From an uncultured Erythrobacter sp. (lineage in GTDB: Bacteria; Pseudomonadota; Alphaproteobacteria; Sphingomonadales; Sphingomonadaceae), in assembly GCA_947503275.1 (NCBI GenBank), contig CANNCZ010000001.1, forward strand, positions 1,550,001 through 1,614,000: a DNA stretch of 64,000 nt. Direction: 5' to 3'. The first letter of the stretch is position 1; each line of letters starts with the position of its first letter. The notes below the pieces were generated by a model. That model was given only the letters and a program-made list of their open reading frames with translations. It was not told the origin of the DNA and ran no database searches. Positions 17,831-26,967 of this stretch are shown piece by piece. A program made the translations under genes and the position numbers.

Positions 17831-20127
17831 TCAAACCGGTTGTTTTTCGGAAAGCCCTGCGGCGGCATGCGTCCTGCGGCACCACGTGCGACTTTCCAGA
17901 GGTGGATATCGCTTTCGGTACGGGTGCGGTCGCCTGATCCGCCCATTTTCCAGCTCAGGCCCTCTGCCAACGTGAACGTGCGCGCATCGCTCAAGCCGCC
18001 ATCACGATAACGTTGCAGCATCACGCCCTGACCGCGCGCCATGATTGGCATTTCTTCAAGATTGAAGACGATGAGTTTGCGATTATCGCCGACCGCGGCA
18101 ACATGATCATCCACAGGCGCGATTTCGCGGATCACTTGCAGGCGCGCATCGCCTTTTAGGTTCACCACTTGGCGGCCCTTGCGCGTTTCCGCGAGCAGCT
18201 CGGCGGTCTCTGCTACAAAGCCTTTGCCGATGCTGGAGGCGAGCAGCAAACGCCCACCTTCTTTGTGGACCAGCATTTTGGCGATGGATGTCTCCGTCTC
18301 CAGATCGATCATCGTGCGCACCGGCTCCCCAAAGCCGCGCGCGCCGGGCAATTTGTCACAACCCAGCGTGTAGAACCGTCCATCGGAGCCAGCGATCAAC
18401 AGCTTATCCGTCGTCTGCGCATGGACGATGTCGAACAGCGCATCGCCCTCTTTATATTTAAACTCCTGCGCCAGATCGACGTGGCCTTTCGCCGCTCTGA
18501 TCCAGCCCTTTTGGCTCAGGATGATGGTGATCGGCTCTTTCTCGATCATCGCATCCATGGAGAACTCAACCGCAGGCGCAGCCTCTTCAATCCGCGTCCG
18601 GCGCGCGCCCAAAGCGGTGTCTTCGGCGTAATCCTTGCGCAATGTGCGAAGGTCTTTTTTCAATCGCGTGCGCTGGCGTGCGGGGCTTTCGAGCAGCTTG
18701 GTCAGGTCATCCTGTTCGGCGATCAGTTTGTCTTTCTCTTCGCGCAGCTGCATTTCCTCCAGCTTACGCAGCGACCGAAGCCGCATGTTGAGGATCGCCT
18801 CGGTCTGGCGATCTGTCAGGCCAAACTCCGCCATCATCACCGGCTTTGGCTCGTCCTCGTAACGGATAATTTCGATCACCCGATCAAGGTTGAGGAATGC
18901 TGTGATATAGCCATCAACAAGCTCAAGCCGTGCCGCAATCTGATCCAGCCTATGCTGCGTGCGGCGCTGCAAAATCTCGATCTGCGCCGCAGTCCAGTTT
19001 TGCAGCAGCTCTTTCAGACCCATAACCAATGGCGTGCGAGTCGCATCGAGCACATTCATATTCAAGCCAAACCGCGTTTCCATATCGGTCAGCTTGAAAA
19101 TGCTCTCTTTCAACAATTCAGGATCAACATTGCGGCTGCGCGGGACGAGGACGATGCGGATGCTTTCATCGCTTTCATCGCGCACATCTTCGAGGATCGG
19201 CAGTTTCTTATCCGCAATCGCCTGAGCGATCTGTTCGATCAGCTTACCCTTGGCGACTTGATAGGGGATTTCGGTGATGACGAGCTGCCATTGGCCGCCG
19301 CCCAGCCGCTCAATCCCAAGCTGCTGATCCTCCGCCTTTTCAGCCTCTGGCGCATGGAACACACCGCGCAGTCGGAAAGAACCGCGCCCAGTCCGATAGG
19401 CCTCGGAAATCACATTGGAACTGTCGACCAACTGGCCGCCGGTTGCAAAGTCCGGACCTTGGACAATTTCCATCAACCGTTCGTGTTCGACATGTGGATT
19501 GTCGACCAATTCAAGCTTCGCATCGATCACTTCGGCGACGTTGTGGCTGGGAATATTGGTCGCCATGCCAACCGCAATCCCGCTCGCTCCATTGGCCAGC
19601 AGGTTGGGGAACAGACCCGGCATTAATTCCGGTTCTTCCTCCTCCCCATTATACGTCGGGATGAAGTCGACCGTACCTGCATCCAGCCCTTCCATCAGCT
19701 GCATCGCGGTTTTGGTCAGGCGCGCTTCGGTGTAGCGATAGGCCGCCGCGTTATCGCCGTCGACATTGCCGAAATTCCCCTGCCCTTCGACGAGAGGGTA
19801 TCGCAGTGAGAAATCCTGAGCGAGGCGGACCATCGCGTCATAGGCGGCGGTGTCGCCATGCGGGTGGTATTTGCCGATCACCTCACCAACAACACGCGCG
19901 GATTTCTTAAACCCACTCGACGGATCAAGCTTCAGCTGGCGCATGGTCCACAACAAGCGCCGGTGCACCGGTTTCAACCCATCGCGCAAATCCGGCAACG
20001 ACCGCGCGGTGATCGTGGAGAGCGCATAGACCAAATACCGCTCTGATAAAGCGGCATCGAATGGCGCATCGACGATAGCGTCGAACGCATCAGGATCAGA
20101 ATCAGTCGGATTGGTCGGATCAGCCAT
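17827..20127 (-). CDS. parC: DNA topoisomerase IV subunit A
   Basis: Breakage-reunion subunit, 766 residues, that decatenates daughter chromosomes. The N-terminal [20 protein letters not shown], the [19 protein letters not shown] segment and the active-site RYTEARL (Tyr132) are clear. The shorter C-terminal part with few GyrA-box-like repeats separates it from GyrA. At the position of the quinolone-sensitive Ser it carries Thr (HGDTAAY); I do not know whether this matters. The start is ATG 20127, six bases after a GTG that is also possible. The gene ends head to head with cca with a four-base stop overlap. No parE nearby. Confidence 0.93.
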   Translation of the reverse strand: MADPTNPTDSDPDAFDAIVDAPFDAALSERYLVYALSTITARSLPDLRDGLKPVHRRLLWTMRQLKLDPSSGFKKSARVVGEVIGKYHPHGDTAAYDAMVRLAQDFSLRYPLVEGQGNFGNVDGDNAAAYRYTEARLTKTAMQLMEGLDAGTVDFIPTYNGEEEEPELMPGLFPNLLANGASGIAVGMATNIPSHNVAEVIDAKLELVDNPHVEHERLMEIVQGPDFATGGQLVDSSNVISEAYRTGRGSFRLRGVFHAPEAEKAEDQQLGIERLGGGQWQLVITEIPYQVAKGKLIEQIAQAIADKKLPILEDVRDESDESIRIVLVPRSRNVDPELLKESIFKLTDMETRFGLNMNVLDATRTPLVMGLKELLQNWTAAQIEILQRRTQHRLDQIAARLELVDGYITAFLNLDRVIEIIRYEDEPKPVMMAEFGLTDRQTEAILNMRLRSLRKLEEMQLREEKDKLIAEQDDLTKLLESPARQRTRLKKDLRTLRKDYAEDTALGARRTRIEEAAPAVEFSMDAMIEKEPITIILSQKGWIRAAKGHVDLAQEFKYKEGDALFDIVHAQTTDKLLIAGSDGRFYTLGCDKLPGARGFGEPVRTMIDLETETSIAKMLVHKEGGRLLLASSIGKGFVAETAELLAETRKGRQVVNLKGDARLQVIREIAPVDDHVAAVGDNRKLIVFNLEEMPIMARGQGVMLQRYRDGGLSDARTFTLAEGLSWKMGGSGDRTRTESDIHLWKVARGAAGRMPPQGFPKNNRFD

Positions 20128-20356
20128 GCGCACCGTCTAGCAAGCGGCGAGCGGCACAGGGAGAGCGGTTTCCACAGGAATGGCGGGAACCTGGGATGCG
20201 GCATCAGTCACCCCCAAAACGCTCCGCCCACAGCTTCAGATTTGTGAATTGCGACAGCGGGGCTTGAATAACGGCGAAATTGTGGCACAAATATGGCGAT
20301 AATAAGGCGAATCCCTAAATCCTGCCTTATTCCACCCCGCAATTGTGGAGAGAGAC

Positions 20357-21253
20357 ATGAAGAAAAACTGGGTTATTATAGGTGTCGGTGCGCTGGCACT
20401 GGCCGCTTGCAACGAAGCTGGCGATCAATCAGCGACTTATGGCGAAACTGCCTACGAGGCTGATACTACAGCCGGTTTTGCCCCGGATGTTGCGGAAAGA
20501 GCCGCAGATGGTTCGGCCATCCCTGAGCTTGCCGATATTCCGATCACCATGCCGCAATTGGCCTACACTTACGATTATCGCTGGCGGCTGCCCTCCGAAG
20601 AGATCGGCGCATTGCAGCGCCGACACGCCACATTGTGCGAACAGCAAGGGCCCGGTGCGTGCCAAATTCTGGGCATGAGCAAGACCGGCGAAGAGGCCGA
20701 CAATGTTAGTGGCGTCCTGCAGATGGCGGTCGCCAGCCGGCAAGCACGGGCCTTTGGCGCTTTGCTCGAAGACGAAGCGCAGGATGCGGGGGCCGAACAG
20801 GTCGCAGCCGAAATCGCCTCAGAAGAATTGTCAAAGCGGATTGTCGACACCGAAGCGCGATTGCGCGCTCGAACCGAACTGCGCGACCGTTTGATGGAAG
20901 CACTTGAGACGCGCAATGGAACCGTCGAGGAATTGGTCGAGGCCGAACGGAGTGTTGCGCGGGTCAATGAAGAGATCGATCAGGCGCGCAGTTGGCTTGC
21001 CGAGATGGAGGGCCGCGTCGCTTATAGCCGTGTGACCGTTCATTATGAGACCGGTGTGCCGATCACCAATGACTTTATGTCCCCGGTCGAAGGAGCGATG
21101 GGCGCTCTGGGGTCGATCCTTGGCTATGTGGTCGCAGCGTTGATCCTGATCGGATCGGTTGCATTGCCGATTGGCCTTGTGATCTGGGGCATCCGCGTGG
21201 GGCGTCGGCGCTTTGCCCCGCTTCCCGATACAGCCACCGAAGCCGCAACCTGA
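20357..21253 (+). CDS. DUF4349 domain lipoprotein
   Basis: 298-residue envelope protein. Lipobox LAAC (Cys18) after a hydrophobic leader. The middle part carries a long coiled coil (about residues 145-225: many Glu/Arg, RIVDTEARLRARTELRDRL and VEELVEAERSVARVNEEID), followed by AYSRVTVHYE and a C-terminal membrane helix (about 250-280). This order, lipid anchor, coil and C-terminal helix, is typical of DUF4349. Role unknown. ATG at 20357 has GGAG upstream; a GTG at 20345 is less likely. It is convergent with the sodium channel gene, with six bases between them. Confidence 0.85.
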   Translation: MKKNWVIIGVGALALAACNEAGDQSATYGETAYEADTTAGFAPDVAERAADGSAIPELADIPITMPQLAYTYDYRWRLPSEEIGALQRRHATLCEQQGPGACQILGMSKTGEEADNVSGVLQMAVASRQARAFGALLEDEAQDAGAEQVAAEIASEELSKRIVDTEARLRARTELRDRLMEALETRNGTVEELVEAERSVARVNEEIDQARSWLAEMEGRVAYSRVTVHYETGVPITNDFMSPVEGAMGALGSILGYVVAALILIGSVALPIGLVIWGIRVGRRRFAPLPDTATEAAT

Positions 21254-21259
21254 TCGGCG

Positions 21260-22042
21260 CTAACTGGGATCGCCGCGTTCTTGACGGAGCGCGGCGACAT
21301 CCTCGCGCAACCCCCTCAATTCATCAATAATCATCTCACGCTCGGAATGTGCATCGTCCTCTGTTGCTTCGGCCATCGCATTCACAATCACACCGATAAA
21401 CAGGTTCAGCACGATGAAACTGGTGAGCAGGATGAACGGTACGAAGAACGCCCAAGCATAGGGGTAAACCTCCATCACAGGGCGCACGATGCCCATGGAC
21501 CAGCTTTCCAGAGTCATGATCTGGAACAGCGAGTAGAGCGATGCACCAAGGTTGCCGAACCATTGCGGAAACGCTTCGCCAAACAGCTTCGTCGCCATCA
21601 CTGCACTGATATAAAACAGCAAAAGCAGCATGACGATGACAGTACCGATGCTGGGTATCGCGCTGAAGAGGCCTACGATCACCTTGCGCATACTGGGCAC
21701 AACTGACACCAGCCGCAACGCTCTCAGGATACGCAGCGCCCGCAAGACGGAGAATTGCGCACCCGCCGGGACCAAAGCGATGCTGACAATCGCCAAGTCA
21801 AATATGTTCCAGCCGTTTTTGAAGAAAGCGAGGCGGTAGGCGAAGAATTTGATCCCCAGCTCAACCACAAAGATCGCCAGCGCAATCGTGTCGAGCCATT
21901 GAACCAAACCGCCAATTGCAGCCATCGCTTCAGGCGACGTTTCGACCCCCAGCCCAATCGCATTGATGACGATAACGACGATAATGAAGCGTTCGAATAT
22001 TGCGGATTCGACCAGCGCCTTTGCGCGTTCGCGTAGTGTCAT
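21260..22042 (-). CDS. bacterial voltage-gated sodium channel (BacNav type)
   Basis: 260-residue single-repeat six-helix channel. The selectivity filter TLESWSM (177-183) is identical to that of NavAb and the same type as NaChBac. The voltage sensor S4 has Arg at 101, 104, 107 and 110 (VLRALRILRALRLV). After the pore helix S6 (about 195-222) comes an acidic coiled-coil tail (about 233-255) of the kind that holds the tetramer. Four such chains would form a Na+ channel in the inner membrane. It lies between the DUF4349 lipoprotein and the ferredoxin operon. Function in the cell (motility, pH or turgor) cannot be told. Confidence 0.94.
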   Translation of the reverse strand: MTLRERAKALVESAIFERFIIVVIVINAIGLGVETSPEAMAAIGGLVQWLDTIALAIFVVELGIKFFAYRLAFFKNGWNIFDLAIVSIALVPAGAQFSVLRALRILRALRLVSVVPSMRKVIVGLFSAIPSIGTVIVMLLLLFYISAVMATKLFGEAFPQWFGNLGASLYSLFQIMTLESWSMGIVRPVMEVYPYAWAFFVPFILLTSFIVLNLFIGVIVNAMAEATEDDAHSEREMIIDELRGLREDVAALRQERGDPS

Positions 22043-22060
22043 GACCCTGTATTCTGTCCC

Positions 22061-22396
22061 TTACATCCGGCGCGCATCGTTGCTGTCAGCGGGTACGCTA
22101 ACAGTGAGCCCGTCCAATTCTTCGGTGAGGTCGATCTGGCACGACAGGCGGCTGGTGCGGCGCGCGCCAGCAGCGAAATCAAGCATGTCTTCCTCTTCCT
22201 CTGAGGGTTCAGCCAATTTCTCAAACCATTCGCCCGCGACAATCACATGGCAGGTCGAACACGCCATCTGCCCCTCGCATGTGCCCTCCAACGGCAATCC
22301 AGCCGCTTGGCCCACGCGCAAGAGGTTATCGCCCGACTCCCCTTCGCAAGCGACCTCTTGGCCGCGCGGGTCGATAAAGGTGACTTTTACCCCCAC
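22061..22396 (-). CDS. fdx: [2Fe-2S] ferredoxin, adrenodoxin type
   Basis: 111 residues. The cluster ligands are arranged as in adrenodoxin/IscFdx: CEGQMACSTCHV gives Cys-x5-Cys-x2-Cys and the fourth is in LSCQ. The start is GTG 22396 and overlaps the end of the downstream-oriented cysteine desulfurase gene by ten bases. As the last gene after two desulfurases, it probably supplies electrons for Fe-S assembly. Such ferredoxins also feed P450s, but none is in the window. Secure as a ferredoxin; the physiological partner is inferred. Confidence 0.92.
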   Translation of the reverse strand: MGVKVTFIDPRGQEVACEGESGDNLLRVGQAAGLPLEGTCEGQMACSTCHVIVAGEWFEKLAEPSEEEEDMLDFAAGARRTSRLSCQIDLTEELDGLTVSVPADSNDARRM

Positions 22397-23469
22397 AATT
22401 CCTGCTCCTTGGCCGCAGCGACTATCGCGCGCGCGGCGGTTTCCAAATCGTCCATAGAGGTATAGCGCCCCCAGCCAAGCCGAATTGAACTTTTCGCTTG
22501 TTTATCAGTCAACCCGATAGCTTTAAGCACATGGCTAGTCCGGCCCGATCCGCTCGCACAAGCACTGCCAGCGGAGAACATGATGGTGCGGCAATCGGAC
22601 ATCAGGCGCGCGACATCGAGGCCATCTTTTCGAATATTGAGATTGCCGTGCCAGCGTGCGGTGCCGCTTCCGTTCAGTTCCCACCCATCCAATATATCGC
22701 GGGCGAGGGTCCATAATTGCTCGGCATGTTCGGCATCCGCGACCATGCGTTCCTCTGCGATCTGAGCCGCCGCACCAAACCCTGCGATCAGAGCGGGCGA
22801 AAGCGTGCCGGACCGGAGTCCAGCCTCTTGGCCGCCACCGGTTTGCACTTCTGTGAGTTCAACGCCGTCACGCACCCATAATGCGCCGATCCCCTTGGGG
22901 CCGTGCAACTTATGCGCGCTCACGGCGATCATGTCCGCCTGGGTCAGAGGAACTTTGCCATAGGCTTGCACCGCGTCTGTCAGAAACAGAGCATTGGCCG
23001 CCTTTGCGCGGCGGTGCCATTCGGTCGTAGGCTGGATCACGCCGATCTCGTTGTTGACCTGCATCACCGCGACCAGCCGCGTCTGTTTGGCCAAATCCTG
23101 CGCGGGATCGCAAAGGCCATCCTTGTCCACTTCGAGGATTTTGTGAGCGCCTGCATCGCGGGCCGTATCACCCACCGCGGAATGCTCGATCCGGCTGAAT
23201 GCGACCTTGCCTTTGCCGCCTGTCCCTCGGATCGCAAGGTTCAACGCCTCTGTCGCACCGCTGGTAAATATCACCTGCCCGCCGGGAGGAAACAGAGCCG
23301 CCACCCGGTCGCGCCCTAATTCAACGGCTGCTGCCGCTTGACGCCCCATCCGGTGCGGCGAGTGCGGATTGCCAAAGCCCGTGCCATCCGGCCCATCCAA
23401 ATGGCGCATCATCGCATCGCGCGCTTCGGGCGCGAGCGGCGTGGTCGCTTGGTAGTCGAGATAGATCAT
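22387..23469 (-). CDS. cysteine desulfurase, NifS/IscS family (second of two)
   Basis: PLP enzyme, 360 residues, releasing sulfur from cysteine for Fe-S clusters or tRNA. The PLP Lys lies in SAHKLHGPKG and the catalytic Cys in SAGSACASGSGRTSHVL. A GATEALN segment and the N-terminal YLDYQATTP are also typical. Overlaps the preceding desulfurase by four bases (ATGA) and fdx by ten. Both enzymes keep the catalytic Cys, so neither looks dead. No iscU, sufB or iscR gene is found next to them, so the scaffold must be elsewhere. Which pathway each serves is unknown. Confidence 0.93.
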   Translation of the reverse strand: MIYLDYQATTPLAPEARDAMMRHLDGPDGTGFGNPHSPHRMGRQAAAAVELGRDRVAALFPPGGQVIFTSGATEALNLAIRGTGGKGKVAFSRIEHSAVGDTARDAGAHKILEVDKDGLCDPAQDLAKQTRLVAVMQVNNEIGVIQPTTEWHRRAKAANALFLTDAVQAYGKVPLTQADMIAVSAHKLHGPKGIGALWVRDGVELTEVQTGGGQEAGLRSGTLSPALIAGFGAAAQIAEERMVADAEHAEQLWTLARDILDGWELNGSGTARWHGNLNIRKDGLDVARLMSDCRTIMFSAGSACASGSGRTSHVLKAIGLTDKQAKSSIRLGWGRYTSMDDLETAARAIVAAAKEQELWG

Positions 23470-24452
23470 GTCAGCGACCTCCAGGCTTCTGCGAATTGTT
23501 CGAGTTCATCCGGTGTCGTGCTCCAACCGATGCTCACTCGAATGGTTCGTGCGGCAACTTCATCGGCGACTCCGAAAGCATCGAGAACACGGCTCTTTTT
23601 TAGCGTGCCAGAAGAACACGCACTGCCCGCTGATACTGCGAAGCCCATCGCGTCAAGGCGGATCAGGAGAGCTTGGGCGGATATGGTGGGGTGAGTCAGT
23701 GCGAGAATGTAGTCGGCAGTCTCACCAACCGTCAGCCGATGATCGGACAGGCCCTGCGCAAACTCAGCTCGATCCGCTGGCGAGGTTTGCCATTTTCCCG
23801 CTTCGAGAGCTGCCGCCATACCGAGCGCGCCCGGAAGGTTCTCTGTCCCCTGACGATAGCCGCGCTCATGCCCGCCCATCGGCTCCAGCAAAGCGTAATT
23901 GCGCACGAGCAACGCGCCAATCCCAATCGGTCCACCAAACTTATGGGCCGAAATCACGAGCATATCCGCATCGGGCAGATCAAGCTTCCCCGCGCTTTGC
24001 GCGCAATCGGACAGGACAATGGCTCCTGTCTCTTTCACCTTTTTCGCCATCTCACCCACGGGATTGATTGTGCCCGTCTCTGAATTCACGTGCTGGATGG
24101 CGATCAATGCTTGGTCGTCCAACAGCGCGTCGTCTGTGAAAATCTGGGCATCCGGGGCTGCCCGAAACACCGCATCATGTTCCACCGCGCTCACAATCCG
24201 GCGGCTGGCCTTGGCGCGCTGCAAACCAATAGCCAGCGCCTCACTCGCGCCGCTTGCAAAAATCAGCTCGCCATCCCAGGCCAGCGACCGCTTAATCTGC
24301 TCGCGTGCATCCTCCAGCGCCGCTTTGGCGCGGCGACCCTCGGCATGCGGAGAGGACGGGTTCGCCCATAATGCAAAGCCTTCTTCCATCGCGGAGCGCG
24401 CTTCGGGACGCAGTGGCGATGTGGCTGCGTGATCGAGATAAATTCGTGCCAA
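23466..24452 (-). CDS. cysteine desulfurase family protein (first of two)
   Basis: 328 residues, shorter than usual. YLDHAATSPLRPEARSAM opens the enzyme; PLP Lys is in SAHKFGGPIG and the catalytic Cys in SAGSACSSGTLKKSRVL. It is the first gene of the three-gene set (desulfurase, desulfurase, ferredoxin) and lies divergent from the alpha/beta hydrolase. Compared with its neighbour it is about 30 residues shorter with a more divergent middle part, consistent with an old duplication rather than a recent one. Both active sites are intact. Confidence 0.92.
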   Translation of the reverse strand: MARIYLDHAATSPLRPEARSAMEEGFALWANPSSPHAEGRRAKAALEDAREQIKRSLAWDGELIFASGASEALAIGLQRAKASRRIVSAVEHDAVFRAAPDAQIFTDDALLDDQALIAIQHVNSETGTINPVGEMAKKVKETGAIVLSDCAQSAGKLDLPDADMLVISAHKFGGPIGIGALLVRNYALLEPMGGHERGYRQGTENLPGALGMAAALEAGKWQTSPADRAEFAQGLSDHRLTVGETADYILALTHPTISAQALLIRLDAMGFAVSAGSACSSGTLKKSRVLDAFGVADEVAARTIRVSIGWSTTPDELEQFAEAWRSLT

Positions 24453-24564
24453 GTTAGCGCAGCCTTACAAAAAATTGCGAAATATGCATCTTTGCCTATA
24501 TAGAGCGCGCGCTCGCGGGTGCCAGCGGCACGTCGCGCTTCACACAGTTCTCAAAGGTCATTTC

Positions 24565-25221
24565 ATGCCATCAGTCATCTTCCCCGGCCCCGAAGGCCGT
24601 CTCGAAGGACGTTTCTCCCCTCCCCCGCGCCCACGCGCGCCGGTTGCGATGATCCTGCATCCGCATCCCGAAGGCGGAGGGACCATGAATGATCGCATCG
24701 TGCAGCGGATGTACAAAACCTTTGTCGATCGCGGCTTTGCGGTTTTGCGGTTCAACTTTCGCGGTGTGGGCCGCAGCCAAGGCAGCTTTGATAGCGGGAT
24801 TGGCGAACTGTCAGACGCTGCAAGCGCGCTCGATTGGGTGCAAAGTATCCATCCTGAGGCGCAGACAACTTGGGTAGCGGGCTATTCATTCGGCGCGCTG
24901 ATCGGGATGCAATTGTTGATGCGGCGGCCAGAAGTGCGCGGCTTTATCTCGGTTGCGCCGCCAGCCAACATGTACGATTTCTCATTCCTCGCACCGTGCC
25001 CAGCCAGCGGCATTTTTGTGCAAGGTGCAGCCGATACTGTGGTGCAACCGGTCGCCGTGCAAAAGCTGGTCGACAAATTGCGCACGCAAAAGCACATCAC
25101 AATCCATCACGATGAAATCCCCCGCGCGAACCATTTCTTTGAAAACGAAATGGAAGATATGATGGCATCGGTCGACAATTACCTCGACTTCCGCCTGTCG
25201 CCGGATTGTCCGATTAAATAG
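24565..25221 (+). CDS. alpha/beta hydrolase (DeoC-neighbour/YcjY-like type)
   Basis: 218-residue soluble hydrolase. The open frame extends to 24475, but the conserved start is MPSVIFPGPEGRLEGRF at ATG 24565 with AAAGG upstream. The nucleophile elbow is GYSFGALIG, with HPHPEGGGTMND forming the oxyanion region and a late HHDEIPRANHFF giving the His. Similar small hydrolases occur next to Fe-S or cysteine-desulfurase genes in alphaproteobacteria. Substrate unknown. Its stop codon lies within the stem of a strong terminator. Confidence 0.85.
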   Translation: MPSVIFPGPEGRLEGRFSPPPRPRAPVAMILHPHPEGGGTMNDRIVQRMYKTFVDRGFAVLRFNFRGVGRSQGSFDSGIGELSDAASALDWVQSIHPEAQTTWVAGYSFGALIGMQLLMRRPEVRGFISVAPPANMYDFSFLAPCPASGIFVQGAADTVVQPVAVQKLVDKLRTQKHITIHHDEIPRANHFFENEMEDMMASVDNYLDFRLSPDCPIK

Positions 25222-25247
25222 CCTCAAAAGCTATTTAATCCGCTTTT
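25212..25247 (+). terminator. Rho-independent terminator overlapping hydrolase stop
   Basis: An eleven-pair stem GATTAAATAGC / GCTATTTAATC (25212-25222 with 25230-25240) with a seven-base loop, then CGCTTTTT. The TAG stop is within the left arm. The following 25248-25489 has no gene; it is AT-rich and carries the promoter of the TonB-like gene. Confidence 0.82.
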
Positions 25248-25489
25248 TGTCCATTTATTCGGTTTTTTGTGTGCGGCCTGAAACGCCGGACGCGCGCATC
25301 CACGCGCTTGGTTTCCTCGCATAAACGAGGACATTTCAGCTGCGGATGCGGGTGCGCAAAGCAATAAAGTTTCAATTTGCATACCAGTTGCACAACACGA
25401 CGGGTCGTTTTGTGCAACTCGATAGTTCTTGATTACGTGATGTTACACTGTAACCTCTTGCTCCTAGCAAAAATGAGAGGAGAGGCTTC

Positions 25490-26179
25490 ATGTCTTATGT
25501 AAGCACCGCCAACCGCCCTAACCCCACCGCCGCACTTGGCGCGATGGGTATTCCTGCTGGAATAGCTGCACTGCTGATCACCGGCTTGGCGATCACCTAT
25601 GTGCCAGTCCCCATCCCCGACAATCCGATTGGGGAGAATATCGACGTGGTTGATCTTGATCCAATTGTGGACCCTGACCCCGCACCGGACACCCCGACGT
25701 CAAGCAATCAACAAGTCACGCAGACCACCCCCGATACGGTCGTGACAAGGCCCGACACAGAGTTCGTGTTCGAACTGCCCACAAGCGGCCCGATTGGCGA
25801 TCTGCCTGGCCTTGGTAATGGTTTGGGCACCGAAATCGGCCCAGTGGATTTCGGCATTCCTGATCCCACTCCGACTCCAACCTTTGACCCGGTTTCCGCT
25901 GCTCCGCGAGGCAATCCGGGGAACTGGATCACCGACAATGACTACCGGCCAAGCTGGATCAGCCGTGAGTTTTCGGGCGTAGCGGGCTTTACTCTGGAGA
26001 TCGACCGTCAAGGCCGGATCAGTGATTGCACAATCACCCGCTCCACCGGGCATACCGCACTGGATGACGCCACCTGCCGCCTGTTGCGCAACAGAGCCGA
26101 ATTCAGCCCTGCTAAGGATTCATCCGGCGCGATTGTTCCCGGCACCTACACAAGCTCGGTCAATTGGCAAATCCCTTGA
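25490..26179 (+). CDS. TonB-family energy transducer
   Basis: 229 residues: one N-terminal membrane helix (about 22-40), a Pro/Asp-rich periplasmic linker with DPDPAPDTPT, and a C-terminal TonB domain (about 150-229) with GVAGFTLEIDRQGRISDCTI and GHTALDDATCRLLRNRAEFSP. The C-terminal fold matches TonB_C (PF03544), but two Cys are present. It would pass proton-motive energy to outer-membrane receptors. No exbB/exbD are adjacent and no receptor gene, so the partner set is elsewhere. The start follows GAGGAGAGG at a good distance. Confidence 0.88.
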   Translation: MSYVSTANRPNPTAALGAMGIPAGIAALLITGLAITYVPVPIPDNPIGENIDVVDLDPIVDPDPAPDTPTSSNQQVTQTTPDTVVTRPDTEFVFELPTSGPIGDLPGLGNGLGTEIGPVDFGIPDPTPTPTFDPVSAAPRGNPGNWITDNDYRPSWISREFSGVAGFTLEIDRQGRISDCTITRSTGHTALDDATCRLLRNRAEFSPAKDSSGAIVPGTYTSSVNWQIP

Positions 26180-26250
26180 TGTGAACCACACACTCTTCCT
26201 CAGCGCCTGACCGTGAAACCAAGGCGCTGCGGAAACAAGCGGCCGGGGCG

Positions 26251-26463
26251 CTATTGCGCTTCGGCCGCTTCCGCTTGGTCAATTGGCGAAGTTCCATCCG
26301 CAGTCGGCACTGTCCATAACAGCACGTTGAGAAACGAAATAAAGGCCAGCACCACCATCAAAATCGGCTTTTTCGCCTCTCCCGTGCGCCGCCACATGAA
26401 AAATGCCCCCGCGATCAAAAGAAACGCCGCGAGCATCGTGATCGAGAGCACCAAATCCATCAT
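26251..26463 (-). CDS. small two-helix membrane protein
   Basis: A 70-residue protein with two hydrophobic segments (about 4-24 and 33-52), WRRTG in between, and a polar Ala/Glu tail. The start is ATG 26463 (a second ATG at 26460); GGGAAG lies about 13 bases upstream. No family name given. Divergent from the DUF3597 gene; downstream it ends convergently with the TonB gene. The two clear helices, together with good codon use, make it likely real. Confidence 0.6.
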   Translation of the reverse strand: MMDLVLSITMLAAFLLIAGAFFMWRRTGEAKKPILMVVLAFISFLNVLLWTVPTADGTSPIDQAEAAEAQ

Positions 26464-26565
26464 CGCGTTTGAAAACTTCCCTTATCAATCAATAGCGCAT
26501 TAGGGCACTGGACATGCCAGCATTAGTCTCTAGCGTGAAATTCACTAGACACGAAGGAGGGATCC

Positions 26566-26931
26566 ATGGGAATTTTCAGCTCAATCTCGAACGCAATTTT
26601 CGGTTCAGACGAAGAGGAAGCGGCACCGGTAACCAAAGCCAAGGCCAAAACAGCCGCACCGCCGCAGCGCGCCGCGATTAGCGCGGATGATGTCGCCGCA
26701 CGTATCGGTAGCATTCCCGGTGCAGAAAAGCTCAACTGGCAGACGTCGATCGTCGATCTGATGAAGCTGGTTCGCATCGACCCAAGCTATGAAAACCGCA
26801 AGGCGCTCGCACAGGAAATGGGCAACACCGATTATTCGGGCAGCGCGGAAGACAACATCGCTTTGCACAAAGCGGTGATGGATCAGATGGCCGCCGCAGG
26901 CGGGATCGTGCCAGCTCACCTCAAGGGCTGA
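26566..26931 (+). CDS. DUF3597 family protein
   Basis: 121 residues. It starts MGIFSSISNAIFGSD, has a Lys/Ala-rich linker, and ends with the conserved block WQTSIVDLMKLVRIDPSYENR, in which the short helical core looks LysM-like, then GNTDYSGSAEDNIALHKAV. This is the pattern of DUF3597. A very strong ribosome site GGAGG lies 5 bases before the ATG, suggesting high expression. It is probably cytosolic or surface associated; function is not known. The DUF885 gene begins 37 bases downstream. Confidence 0.85.
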   Translation: MGIFSSISNAIFGSDEEEAAPVTKAKAKTAAPPQRAAISADDVAARIGSIPGAEKLNWQTSIVDLMKLVRIDPSYENRKALAQEMGNTDYSGSAEDNIALHKAVMDQMAAAGGIVPAHLKG

Positions 26932-26967
26932 TTGACACGGCATATTGGCGGGCTAACACTTGTCAGT

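Noticed and set aside
18169..19626. 485-residue open frame on the plus strand
   Set aside because: It is fully antisense to parC, His/Gln-rich and without motifs; parC is certain.
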